Positions 33,359 to 41,899 of a stretch of 64,000 nucleotides of DNA are shown piece after piece. The notes below the pieces were generated by a model, which saw only the letters and a program-made list of their open reading frames with translations, ran no database searches and was not told the DNA's origin. The stretch spans positions 186,001-250,000 of the forward strand of contig NZ_JBCMUN010000012.1 in the NCBI RefSeq assembly GCF_050467285.1, in the 5' to 3' direction. Origin of the DNA: Paenibacillus_E oryzisoli_A (GTDB lineage Bacteria > Bacillota > Bacilli > Paenibacillales > NBRC-103111). Every line of letters starts with the position of its first letter. Positions within the stretch are counted from its first letter, which is position 1. Made by a program: the position numbers and the translations under genes.

Positions 33359-34471
33359 ATGGGCATGAACATAGGTGTAATCGGATGCGGCTTTCGTATC
33401 TCTCTGATGATACAAGAGCTGCTCAAGCTTGACCCAACTTGTCGGATTGCCGCAGTGGCGGATCCGGATCGGGAGAACGTTTCGCAAAGACTCGCGGAAA
33501 TCGGGGTTGCCGAGCCGAAGTACTACACAGAAGCCGACGAAATGCTCGATCGCGAGCAGCTGGACGGCGTGATGATCGGCACGCGCTGTTCCTTGCATAC
33601 AGAAATGGCGATCAAGGTGATCGGCCGGGGAATTCCGTTATTTCTTGAAAAGCCGGTGGCGACAACGCTGGAGGACTGGTATCGGCTGCGGGAAGCTTCG
33701 CTGGCCGAAACGCCGGTTGTCGTATCCTTCCCGCTGCGGGCATCGAAAATTGTGAGAGCGGTTAGAGAGATTCTCGACTCCGGGAAGATCGGCGCCGTCG
33801 ATCATGTTCAGGCTGTCAATAATGTCACTTACGGCGGGGTCTATTTTCACGATTGGTATCGTGATGAGCAAGAGACGGGAGGGCTTTTTCTTCAGAAAGC
33901 AACGCATGATATGGACTACTTACAGTCTTTAATCGGAGCCGCTCCGACAAGTGTGTGCGCGATGGTATCCAAGCAAGTGTTCAAAGGAAGCAAGCCGGCG
34001 GGTCTCCGCTGCAGCAAGTGCGAGGAACGCGATTGTCCGGAGCGGGTCGTCGGAGGACGCGGAGACTTTTGCTGCTTTGCGGCAGATACCGGGAACGAAG
34101 ACAGCGGCAGCGCGCTGGTGCAGTATGCGACGGGGATGCATTTATCCTATTCGCAAAACTTCTTTTGCCGCAGGGAGGCGTGCGCCAGGGGAGCTCGGCT
34201 TATCGGCTATAAAGGGACCGTTGAATTCGACTTTTACACCCAGAAGATCCAAGTCATCCACCACCATAGTCCGGTGGTCGAAACACATCAGCTGGATGTT
34301 AAGGAGCGCCATTTCGGGGGAGATCTCGAGCTGGCGCGGAGCTTCCTCAACGTCATGCGCGGCGGGCCCTCGATTTCGACGCTAAAAGATGGACTGACCA
34401 GCTCGCTGATCTGCCTCAAAGCCAGGGAAGCTGCGCGTACACATACCTATCAATTCATGGAGGGGGTGTGA
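33359..34471 (+). CDS. Gfo/Idh/MocA-family oxidoreductase with cysteine-rich insert
   Basis: The 370-residue protein has the Rossmann start I-G-V-I-G-C-G-F-R and V-A-D-P-D, the signature L-E-K-P-V-A near residue 98 and the H-D-W-Y-R segment of the C-terminal domain. An insert near residues 220-245 reads R-C-S-K-C-E-E-R-D-C-P and is followed by D-F-C-C-F, giving five closely spaced cysteines that may bind a metal. GAAGGAG precedes the ATG and the gene is 36 nt after the GH123-like gene. It probably modifies a sugar freed in the cell. Confidence 0.9.
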   Translation: MGMNIGVIGCGFRISLMIQELLKLDPTCRIAAVADPDRENVSQRLAEIGVAEPKYYTEADEMLDREQLDGVMIGTRCSLHTEMAIKVIGRGIPLFLEKPVATTLEDWYRLREASLAETPVVVSFPLRASKIVRAVREILDSGKIGAVDHVQAVNNVTYGGVYFHDWYRDEQETGGLFLQKATHDMDYLQSLIGAAPTSVCAMVSKQVFKGSKPAGLRCSKCEERDCPERVVGGRGDFCCFAADTGNEDSGSALVQYATGMHLSYSQNFFCRREACARGARLIGYKGTVEFDFYTQKIQVIHHHSPVVETHQLDVKERHFGGDLELARSFLNVMRGGPSISTLKDGLTSSLICLKAREAARTHTYQFMEGV

Positions 34472-34639
34472 GCTGCATGACCCTTTGACGAAAAACTCAC
34501 CTTGCATGTCGCCGTAATGGAGCCTGACAGGAGGCTCCCGCCTTCGCCCCTCGAGGGGACACCAAGGATAGACCTTCACACCGCAGCTTCGATTGGGGCA
34601 ACACAGTCTCATCATCAAGTTGGAGAGGTGATTTAAAGA

Positions 34640-37174
34640 ATGAGAGAGTTTGCTTTTGGGAGGAATCATCGTTTCGTCATATGTGCAGTTTGTTCATTGC
34701 TTCTCTTGCTTCTGGTTATATGTTTGCATGCTGTGCCGGCTCGTGCAGCGAATACGTCCTATTACGTCGATGCTGTTAACGGAAATGATGCGAATAGCGG
34801 ATTAAGCACGACTTCCGCATGGAAGACGCTGGATAAGGTCAATGGAACGACCTTCCAGTCGGGCGACAGCATTTTGTTCAAGGCTGGTACGGTCTATACA
34901 GGGCAGCTTTGGCCGAAAGGCTCGGGGACAAGCGGTAGTCCGATCACGGTCGATATGTATGGAACGGGCAATAAGCCGGTTATCAACGGCGCGGGGTTAT
35001 ATACGGAGACGGTTCGATTGTATAACCAGAGCTACTGGGAAATTAACAATCTGGAGATTACCAACCTTGGCGCTACTAGAGATACCAGACGGGCGGTATG
35101 GGTGGAAGCCCACGACGTTGGAACGGCAAGCCATATTTATTTGAAAAACCTCTACATTCACGATGTCAACGGGCTGCTCGGAAGAAACGATCTCGAGACG
35201 TCAGGGGGCATCTTTATCCGAGCGACCGGAGGAACGACGCCAACCAAGTTCGATGACGTGTTGATCGAAGGGAATACCTTCAAAACGGTCGACAGCTCGG
35301 CTGTGTTTACTAGAAATGATTGGCGGAACCGGGGGACGAGGACGGACGGAACGGGGGCGTGGTTAGGTTTCACGCGCGTCGTTGTCAGGAACAATACCCT
35401 GACCGACATCGGTTCTGACGGTATTGTCATCTGCGAGGCGACAGCTCCACTTGTGGAGTACAATGTTGCCGCCGATACGAACAAAAGGGCGACAGGACCG
35501 CACGTCGCAATCTGGAATATCAACACGGACGATGCGGTCTTTCAATACAATGAAGCGTATTTGACCCGCAATCTAAGCGTGGCGGATGGTGCCGGCTTCG
35601 ATGCCGACGGGCTTTCGAATCGGACGATTTTTCAATACAACTACAGCCATGACAACGAAGGCGGCTTTATGCTGATCTGCAATTACAGCGGTGATAACGC
35701 GTTTAATGACGATGGCATCATTCGTTACAACGTAAGCCAAAACGACAGATGGCACTTATTCAAGTTCTGTGGACGAAATCGGAATTTCAACGTCTACAAC
35801 AATACGTTCTATGTCAGCGGAGGACTGGATGTTGCCTTTGTTCAGGATCATGGCGACAGCTCGACAACGGACTCGACGGTGAATTTTTATAATAACATCA
35901 TTTACAATTTGGATTATAAAATGACATACCCGTTTGCGGCCACGACCGCCACGTTCGATTACAATACGTTCTTCGGCGTACACGACGCGAGCGAGCCTAG
36001 CGATCCACATAAATCGACCGCAGACCCCAAACTGGTGGATCCCGGTTCGGGCGGCAACGGCATTCATACGGTTGACGGCTATAAGCTGCTCGCTTCTTCG
36101 CCGGCCATTAATAGCGGAAAGGCGATTGCCAACAATGGTGGCAAGGATTACTGGGGCAATACAGTTCCTTATGCCGGAGGCGCCACGGATCGGGGGGCTT
36201 TCGAATACCAAGGGACATCGTCTTCCGCACCGGTTATCGGCGAGCGTTGGCAAGCCTCCCGTCAATTCAGTGGGGTTCAGGGTCAGGATAACTGGTATTA
36301 CAAAAGGTGGAACGGAAGCGCCTATGTGAACTTGACCTGGGATTCCGCGAATAAACAGTGGGTCGGGGCGTCGTCGTATGCTGCCATTACTCGGAATCAT
36401 CAAGCTCCGGACAGCAGCAACGATACCTTGCGGGAGTGGGTAGCTCCGGCGGCCGGAACGATCACGATTGGCGGCATCGTCAGCAAATACGATGTCAGCG
36501 GCGGTGACGGCGTGAAGGTGTCGATTAAGAAGAATTCCACGGTTCTGTGGGGACTTCAGTCGATCGCTTACAACGATGCGGTCGGCTATAATCCGTACCT
36601 TACGACGACAGTCGCAGCGGGCGATCGTATTATGTTCAGCGTAAATAAAAACGCCAACGATACGGCTGACAACATCAAATGGGATCCCATCATCACGTGG
36701 GGAGACCGGAAGGAATGGCGGGCCTCGACAGGCTGGAGCGAATCGCTGGGGCAGGATCAATGGTATTTCAAAACATGGAACGGATCCGCCTACACGAACA
36801 TGACGTGGGAATCGGCGCGAGGACTGTGGAAGGGCTCGGCAACGTACGCCACGATGACGAGCGTGACCCAGGCGCCGGAAACCGGCCATGACGCGTTTCG
36901 GGTGTGGGTCGCGCCTAAAGCCGGCACGGTTACCATCTCGGGTACCGTAAGAAAGGATGTCGTAACGGGCGGAGACGGCGTGCAGGCTTCTATTTGGAAA
37001 AACGGAGCGGTCCTATGGGGGTACCAGGTCATTGCGGCCGAGGATTCGACCGGCTATTCCCATCAGGTTACGACGACCGTAGCGGCAGGAGATGTCATCT
37101 CGTTCAATATTTATAAACGGTCGGACGATTCCTATGACGCGACGAATTGGGATCCGACAATTACCTACCAATAA
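34640..37174 (+). CDS. Secreted right-handed parallel beta-helix protein (polysaccharide lyase-like) with duplicated C-terminal module
   Basis: The 844-residue exoprotein has a signal peptide (cleavage after A-R-A-A near residue 37). The start Y-Y-V-D-A-V-N-G-N-D-A-N-S-G-L-S-T-T-S is typical of pectate-lyase-like beta-helix enzymes; asparagine-rich helix turns continue to about residue 530. Two copies of a 150-residue module follow (about 533-690 and 693-844), each with W-(N/G)-G-S-A-Y-x-N-(L/M)-T-W-(D/E)-S-A and a closing N-x-K/N-W-D-P-x-I-T. The modules may bind carbohydrate. Its place between oxidoreductase and importer genes suggests it cuts the polymer outside the cell. GGAGAGG precedes the ATG. 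Confidence 0.82.
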   Translation: MREFAFGRNHRFVICAVCSLLLLLLVICLHAVPARAANTSYYVDAVNGNDANSGLSTTSAWKTLDKVNGTTFQSGDSILFKAGTVYTGQLWPKGSGTSGSPITVDMYGTGNKPVINGAGLYTETVRLYNQSYWEINNLEITNLGATRDTRRAVWVEAHDVGTASHIYLKNLYIHDVNGLLGRNDLETSGGIFIRATGGTTPTKFDDVLIEGNTFKTVDSSAVFTRNDWRNRGTRTDGTGAWLGFTRVVVRNNTLTDIGSDGIVICEATAPLVEYNVAADTNKRATGPHVAIWNINTDDAVFQYNEAYLTRNLSVADGAGFDADGLSNRTIFQYNYSHDNEGGFMLICNYSGDNAFNDDGIIRYNVSQNDRWHLFKFCGRNRNFNVYNNTFYVSGGLDVAFVQDHGDSSTTDSTVNFYNNIIYNLDYKMTYPFAATTATFDYNTFFGVHDASEPSDPHKSTADPKLVDPGSGGNGIHTVDGYKLLASSPAINSGKAIANNGGKDYWGNTVPYAGGATDRGAFEYQGTSSSAPVIGERWQASRQFSGVQGQDNWYYKRWNGSAYVNLTWDSANKQWVGASSYAAITRNHQAPDSSNDTLREWVAPAAGTITIGGIVSKYDVSGGDGVKVSIKKNSTVLWGLQSIAYNDAVGYNPYLTTTVAAGDRIMFSVNKNANDTADNIKWDPIITWGDRKEWRASTGWSESLGQDQWYFKTWNGSAYTNMTWESARGLWKGSATYATMTSVTQAPETGHDAFRVWVAPKAGTVTISGTVRKDVVTGGDGVQASIWKNGAVLWGYQVIAAEDSTGYSHQVTTTVAAGDVISFNIYKRSDDSYDATNWDPTITYQ

Positions 37175-37188
37175 GGGAGATGCCACAG

Positions 37189-38016
37189 GTGAAACTCACA
37201 TTTCTTGGAACGGCGGCGGCGGAAGGGATTCCTTCCCCGTTCTGCAATTGCGCCACATGCAGGCACGCAAGGGAGACGGGCGGGCGAAATGTCCGCAAAC
37301 GGCAAAGTCTGCTCGTTAACGACGATTTGCTGATCGATATCGGCCCTGATCTGTTTGCTTCCTGTGCGCAGCTGGGGATTTCCTTAACGGAGGTGCGGCA
37401 CCTCCTCGTGACACACAGTCATCTTGATCATTTTAACCCGGATAATTTGGTGCTTCGGGCGAAGCCGTTCCGGCTGGAGACAGAGCTTCCTGAGATGACG
37501 GTCGTCGCTGGGCCTTCTGTCTGGATGAAGTGGGAGCTGTCCGGCGGACGCGATGCCGAAGCGGGCATCGTCCGCGTTCCGATGCTGCCGGGGGGCGAAC
37601 GCGAGTTGGGGCCCTATACGGTGCGTTCGATTGCAGCGACCCATCAACTGCGTATGGGTGATGCGATGAATTATATTTTGCATGATAGCCATGTTACCGT
37701 GCTTCACGCATCCGACACCGGCTATTACGAAGAAGAGGTCTGGCGGCAGTTGGAGGGCGTTCACTTGGATGCCATCGTGATGGAATCAACGATCGGCTGG
37801 CGCGCATCCGGCAAGGAGCATCTCAATTTCGGCGATCTAGGGCGTATGATGGAGCGGCTGCAGTCGATCGGAGCTATTTCGGATCGCACAGTCAAGATCG
37901 CCACGCATTTCTCTCATCAAGGTGTGAAGCCGTATGAAGAAACGAAAGCCATATTGGAACAAATGGGTATTGTCTGTGCTTACGACGGAATGATCAGCGA
38001 AGTGGTGAGTGGATGA
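37189..38016 (+). CDS. PhnP-like metallo-beta-lactamase-fold hydrolase
   Basis: The 275-residue protein starts K-L-T-F-L-G-T-A-A-A-E-G-I-P-S-P-F-C-N-C-A-T-C in two blocks, the N-terminal cysteine pattern of PhnP-type proteins. The metal motif T-H-S-H-L-D-H follows, with D-I-G-P-D before it and H-A-S-D-T-G and A-T-H-F-S-H later. PhnP itself hydrolyses cyclic sugar phosphates, so a phosphodiesterase on a sugar phosphate is plausible. The start is GTG 37189, with AAGGGAG 9 nt before; the ATG at 37180 abuts that site. Its stop overlaps the start of a HAD phosphatase stub (ATGA). Confidence 0.85.
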   Translation: MKLTFLGTAAAEGIPSPFCNCATCRHARETGGRNVRKRQSLLVNDDLLIDIGPDLFASCAQLGISLTEVRHLLVTHSHLDHFNPDNLVLRAKPFRLETELPEMTVVAGPSVWMKWELSGGRDAEAGIVRVPMLPGGERELGPYTVRSIAATHQLRMGDAMNYILHDSHVTVLHASDTGYYEEEVWRQLEGVHLDAIVMESTIGWRASGKEHLNFGDLGRMMERLQSIGAISDRTVKIATHFSHQGVKPYEETKAILEQMGIVCAYDGMISEVVSG

Positions 38017-38063
38017 GAGGGTATATTTTTGACCTGGACGGAACTATTTGGGGGATCGGCTGA
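38013..38063 (+). pseudogene. 16-codon remnant of a HAD-superfamily phosphatase
   Basis: An ATG overlaps the metallo-hydrolase stop (ATGA) and opens M-R-G-Y-I-F-D-L-D-G-T-I-W-G-I-G before TGA at 38061. F-D-L-D-G-T-I is the HAD nucleophile motif I at its normal position for a NagD/PGP-like start. Nothing HAD-like follows in any frame before the next gene. The body of a translationally coupled phosphatase gene seems to have been deleted. Confidence 0.75.
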
Positions 38064-38081
38064 TTGAGGGGGAGGGGAATC

Positions 38082-39155
38082 ATGGTCGGACGAATCAATC
38101 GGGCTGGAAGCCGCCGCAAACTGTGGATGGTAGCGGCCGGTGTCGCGCTGCTGGCGCTTGTCGGGGCCGGAATGGCTTGGGAGCTTGGCGGCACAGACGA
38201 GGTTGGAGCGCATTGGATCGTGAAATTGAACGACGTGTCGGTGGAAACGGCGGAATTTCAGCTGTTCGTGAACGATCAGCGTGCTGTCGTGTTCGATTAT
38301 TTCCAGAAGACATATAAGGCGGATGTTGGAGAAGGCTTTTGGACTACACGTTACGGCACGGAAACCCCAATGGATAAAATCAAAGCGTTGGCCATGAAGC
38401 AGCTCGTTCCGCAAAAGCTGGAGCAAATGTGGGCGAAGCAGTTCAAGCTGATCGACGACCTGAGCTACTCCTCCTTTTTATCGAGCTTAAGCAAGGAAAA
38501 CAAACGGAGGAAAGATGCGATTGCAAGCCATCAGGTCGTGTATGGGCCTGCGCAGTATGACGCGTTCGGCTATTACAGCTACCTGGGAAGCAACAGAGTG
38601 AGCGCGCTGAAGGAAAAGCTGGCGGCATCCGATTTGAAGCCATCCGAGGACGAGTTGAAAGCCGCATATTCGGCGAATCTGGCGCAGTTTAAAAATCCGG
38701 ATACAATCACAGTCGATAAAATCGTCATTCCGTCTGAGCAAGGCAAAGGGAAGACGGCGGCTGCGGAGGCAAAAGCGAAGCTGGATCAAGGTGTCACTTT
38801 CGAGGAGGTGGCACGGATCTACGGAAAAGCGCCGGATGCTAAGAATGGCATCGCCTCGCAAACGTTCAGCGTATCGACCGCCCGCTCGGATAGCGAGCTT
38901 TCGCCGCTTGTTCTGGAATCGGCAAACGCGTTGAAAGCCGGGCAAATCAGCAGTGTCATCGAAGAGGGAGGCAGTTTCACGATTGTGAGGGTCGTGAGCA
39001 AACAGGAGATGGGCTTAGCATCCTTCGAGCAGATGAAAGAGCAATTGAAAGCGAAAGTGGTAGCGGATAAATACGCTGTCGAGCTTCAGCGAAGAGTGGA
39101 TGCCGCGAAGATCGAATGGAACGCTTCCGAGCTGGAACAATTGATAGTAAACTAA
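38082..39155 (+). CDS. Membrane-anchored PpiC/PrsA-like peptidyl-prolyl isomerase
   Basis: The 357-residue protein has one N-terminal membrane helix (about 13-33) and no lipobox. An SurA/PrsA-type helical N-domain (about 45-180) leads to a parvulin-like segment (about 195-310: F-E-E-V-A-R-I-Y-G, then A-L-K-A-G-Q-I-S-S-V-I-E). The parvulin core is short and lacks the usual G-G-x-L-G block, so it may be a chaperone without isomerase activity. GGGAGGGG precedes ATG 38082. It would help fold exported proteins such as the enzymes of this locus. Confidence 0.8.
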   Translation: MVGRINRAGSRRKLWMVAAGVALLALVGAGMAWELGGTDEVGAHWIVKLNDVSVETAEFQLFVNDQRAVVFDYFQKTYKADVGEGFWTTRYGTETPMDKIKALAMKQLVPQKLEQMWAKQFKLIDDLSYSSFLSSLSKENKRRKDAIASHQVVYGPAQYDAFGYYSYLGSNRVSALKEKLAASDLKPSEDELKAAYSANLAQFKNPDTITVDKIVIPSEQGKGKTAAAEAKAKLDQGVTFEEVARIYGKAPDAKNGIASQTFSVSTARSDSELSPLVLESANALKAGQISSVIEEGGSFTIVRVVSKQEMGLASFEQMKEQLKAKVVADKYAVELQRRVDAAKIEWNASELEQLIVN

Positions 39156-39166
39156 CAGAGTTTAAG

Positions 39167-39211
39167 AGAAGACATCTACCCATTTTCTTGAGGGAGAGGT
39201 CTTCTTTTGTT
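39167..39211 (+). terminator. Terminator of the glycan operon
   Basis: GAAGAC-A-TCT-A-CC pairs with GG-G-AGA-G-GTCTTC and is followed by TTTTGTTT. It starts 12 nt after the PpiC-like stop codon. Confidence 0.85.
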
Positions 39212-39241
39212 TGTTGGCTCCCATCCAAGCCCCGCACCATG

Positions 39242-39426
39242 GCTAACGGTCGTGAGAGAGCTTATTTCAGGCAAAAGCCGGCATTGCAAACTGTAACGGT
39301 TGTGAGAGCGGCTATTTGTCGGAAATGCATGATTTCGCTTGGAAATTAGATAGATAAGCACTGTGGCAACCGCTAAATATAGAATTGACGCTTTTTAGGT
39401 TAAATAGGCGCCGTGGCAACCGTTAC
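39242..39426. repeat. 185-bp intergenic repeat of forward-forward-reverse-reverse design (family C)
   Basis: Forward copies start at 39242 and 39292 (GCTAACGGT.. and GTAACGGTTGTGAGAGCGGC plus TATTTG). Reverse copies end at 39376 and 39426 (GTGGCAACCG(C/T)TA). Both pairs have period 50, the same design as 16862-17047. The rest of 39212-39761 shows no gene. Confidence 0.75.
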
Positions 39427-39761
39427 AGTGGGCTCCCGGTGCATTTCGGCCCTACTCCTACGCTGTTCCAACCCCAACCCCACCTTGAACTGCAGTCCAG
39501 CGCAATTTCCCAGCCCCTCCCCTCTATGCGCACAAACGTGAAAAAGAACCGATCAGCTCTTTTTGTTTTTCTCACTCGGCGATCCCCTTGGAAATCCCAA
39601 CAAATCCGAATAATAATTTTGTTGCTTTCACACAAAATAAAATTTTATTTCGAAATTTAAAGGTATTTTGGAATATTTTGTCGAAACTTTGGACTTGCCC
39701 CTGAACTAGACAAATAGAGCGTTCAAGGCAAGTTGTTAGAAAAACAAGGAGGATTCGGCAA

Positions 39762-41834
39762 GTGGAGAGAAGACGGAAACTGGGAATTGAAAGACTTAGG
39801 GGAATCAAGCTGACCTCTCCGATGAAATCGATCGGGATGAAGCTGTTTCTCATTTTTTTTGTCAGCATTGTTTCGTTTGTGCTGAGCTGCGGGATGCTGT
39901 CCTATTCCATCTCGAAGAATGTCATTCAGAAGAAAGTATCGCAATCCAGCCTGGAGACCATTTCACAGGCGGGAATGAAGCTCGATTTTATGTACAAAAC
40001 GTTTGAAGACGTCATGCTGCAAATGAATCTGGACAATGATCTGCAAAATCTACTGGCCAAGGTACAGCAATTCCCGCCAGGCTCTTATCAGGCGATGGAG
40101 ATTGCGGGGCAGTTGACGGAGAAGCTGAACGTTATTGCTTTTTCGGGTAAATCGATTTCGTCCTTGCTGTTGTTTCAGCCTGACGGTCGGCTGATCGCTT
40201 TAACGGGCAGCGGCAGCAACTCCGCGATTGAAAATGTCGGACAGACCGACTGGTTTCAAGCGATTATGAACAATAACGATCAGACCCAATGGCTGGATAG
40301 CAAGGCGGAAGGCTACTCGGGCAGCTATACGAATACGTTCGCGATTGGCCGTGTGCTGAAGAATGGGGAAGCAGGTTCTGAGGGCGTGCTGGTCATGGAA
40401 GTGGGCACAGAGCTTTTGAACAATGAACTGAACTCGCTGTCGTTAGGCGAAGGCAGTCAATTAAGTATTACAAACCCCGCCAATATGAACATCGCGACGC
40501 TCTCTTCCGGGGAGTTGGGCAAAGCGTCAAGATTTCCTCTAACCAGCAGCCAGATGGAAGCGGGAAGAGGGTTGTTCACGTCTGCGAATGACCATATCGT
40601 GGTGTATTATCACTCGACCCTCTCCGACTGGAACATGGTTGGCGATATTCCGATTGGCTTATTAGTCCGGGAGGCCGCAGATAAAATCTTTCAGTTTACG
40701 CTAGTCGCGGTCCTATGTGCGGCCATCGCTGCCGGATTAATCGGGATCTGGGTCGCAAGAGTCATTGTCCGCCCAATCCAAAAGCTGCGGGATCTCATGA
40801 AGCAAGGATCGCAAGGCAGGCTCGCTGTTCGCGCCAATTACACCTCCAAGGATGAAGTTGGGCAGCTGGGAGCCAGTTTTGATCAGATGATGCAGCATTT
40901 TGCCGATCTCGTAAGGCAGTCCGGCGATACAGCGCACAATGTCCTCGAGACCGCCAATGAGCTTGCGAGTTCTGCCCGGTTAACGAAAACCGCCGCAGAC
41001 GAAATCGCAGCTGCCATGGAAGAAATTTCGACGGGAGCGACGGGTCTGGCCCAAGAATCCGAGAAGGGCAAAGCGTTGACCGAACATGTCAGCATGCAGA
41101 TGAAGCAGGTGACGGAAGCGAATTTCATGATGGGCACAGCTGCGGCGGGTGTGCAGGAGGCAGGAATGAGAGGGGCGCAAGAGATGGATGCCCTCATGGC
41201 CAATACGAACCGAACAGAAGAAATGATCTTCACGCTGATCAAGAAAGTTGGCGCTTTTAAAGAGAGCACGTCGTCGATCCAAAGCATCCTGGATATGCTG
41301 AATCAGATTATGAAAAAGACGAACATCTTGTCGTTGAACGCCGGGATTGAGGCTGTGCGAGCCGGGCAAGCGGGGAAAGGGTTCATGGTCGTGGCGGATG
41401 AAATTCGTCATCTAGCGGAGCAATCGCGTCACTCCATTGGGGTCGTTGGGCAAATGATGAACGATATTCAGAACGAGGTGCACGAAACGTTCAATCTTTT
41501 GGAAAGTGCCGCGCCTATTTTTAAAACACAGCTTCAAGCCGTCCGAGATACGAATGTCATCTTCGGGCAAGTCACTACACAAATGACGGGATTTATCGAA
41601 CAGCTCAGCGCTGTGAGCGATTCTGTCAGCTCTTTGGAGGACAAGCAGGTCGTTTTATCCGACACGATGATGAATGTCAGTGCTGTAGCGGAAGAGTCGC
41701 TCGCAACTTCAGAGGAAGTGACCGCCCAAGGTCTTGAGCAAAGCAGGATCAGTGATCGATTAGTCCGTCTGTCGGACCAATTGGAGCAATTGTCTCAGGG
41801 GCTTCATGCCACCCTCTCCAAGTTTGAGATGTAG
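39762..41834 (+). CDS. Methyl-accepting chemotaxis protein
   Basis: The 690-residue receptor has a first membrane helix at about 26-50 and an extracytoplasmic dCache-like sensor to about residue 300. A second helix lies near 306-330, with a HAMP domain to about 385 and a long signalling coiled coil. The hairpin tip reads I-L-S-L-N-A-G-I-E-A-V-R-A-G-Q-A-G-K-G-F and V-V-A-D-E-I-R-H-L-A-E-Q-S, the CheA/CheW-binding signature. The start is GTG 39762 with AGGAGG 9 nt upstream. It would steer flagellar motility towards or from an unknown ligand. Confidence 0.95.
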   Translation: MERRRKLGIERLRGIKLTSPMKSIGMKLFLIFFVSIVSFVLSCGMLSYSISKNVIQKKVSQSSLETISQAGMKLDFMYKTFEDVMLQMNLDNDLQNLLAKVQQFPPGSYQAMEIAGQLTEKLNVIAFSGKSISSLLLFQPDGRLIALTGSGSNSAIENVGQTDWFQAIMNNNDQTQWLDSKAEGYSGSYTNTFAIGRVLKNGEAGSEGVLVMEVGTELLNNELNSLSLGEGSQLSITNPANMNIATLSSGELGKASRFPLTSSQMEAGRGLFTSANDHIVVYYHSTLSDWNMVGDIPIGLLVREAADKIFQFTLVAVLCAAIAAGLIGIWVARVIVRPIQKLRDLMKQGSQGRLAVRANYTSKDEVGQLGASFDQMMQHFADLVRQSGDTAHNVLETANELASSARLTKTAADEIAAAMEEISTGATGLAQESEKGKALTEHVSMQMKQVTEANFMMGTAAAGVQEAGMRGAQEMDALMANTNRTEEMIFTLIKKVGAFKESTSSIQSILDMLNQIMKKTNILSLNAGIEAVRAGQAGKGFMVVADEIRHLAEQSRHSIGVVGQMMNDIQNEVHETFNLLESAAPIFKTQLQAVRDTNVIFGQVTTQMTGFIEQLSAVSDSVSSLEDKQVVLSDTMMNVSAVAEESLATSEEVTAQGLEQSRISDRLVRLSDQLEQLSQGLHATLSKFEM

Positions 41835-41899
41835 CGATGCATGCCAAAGCCCCTCCGCGGCAACATTAAGAATTAAATCCACTTTTTCCCGGAGGCAGC

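Noticed and set aside
35756..36889. 377-codon open frame on the minus strand
   Set aside because: It is antisense to the beta-helix protein gene, which has signal peptide and repeats; the product looks random.
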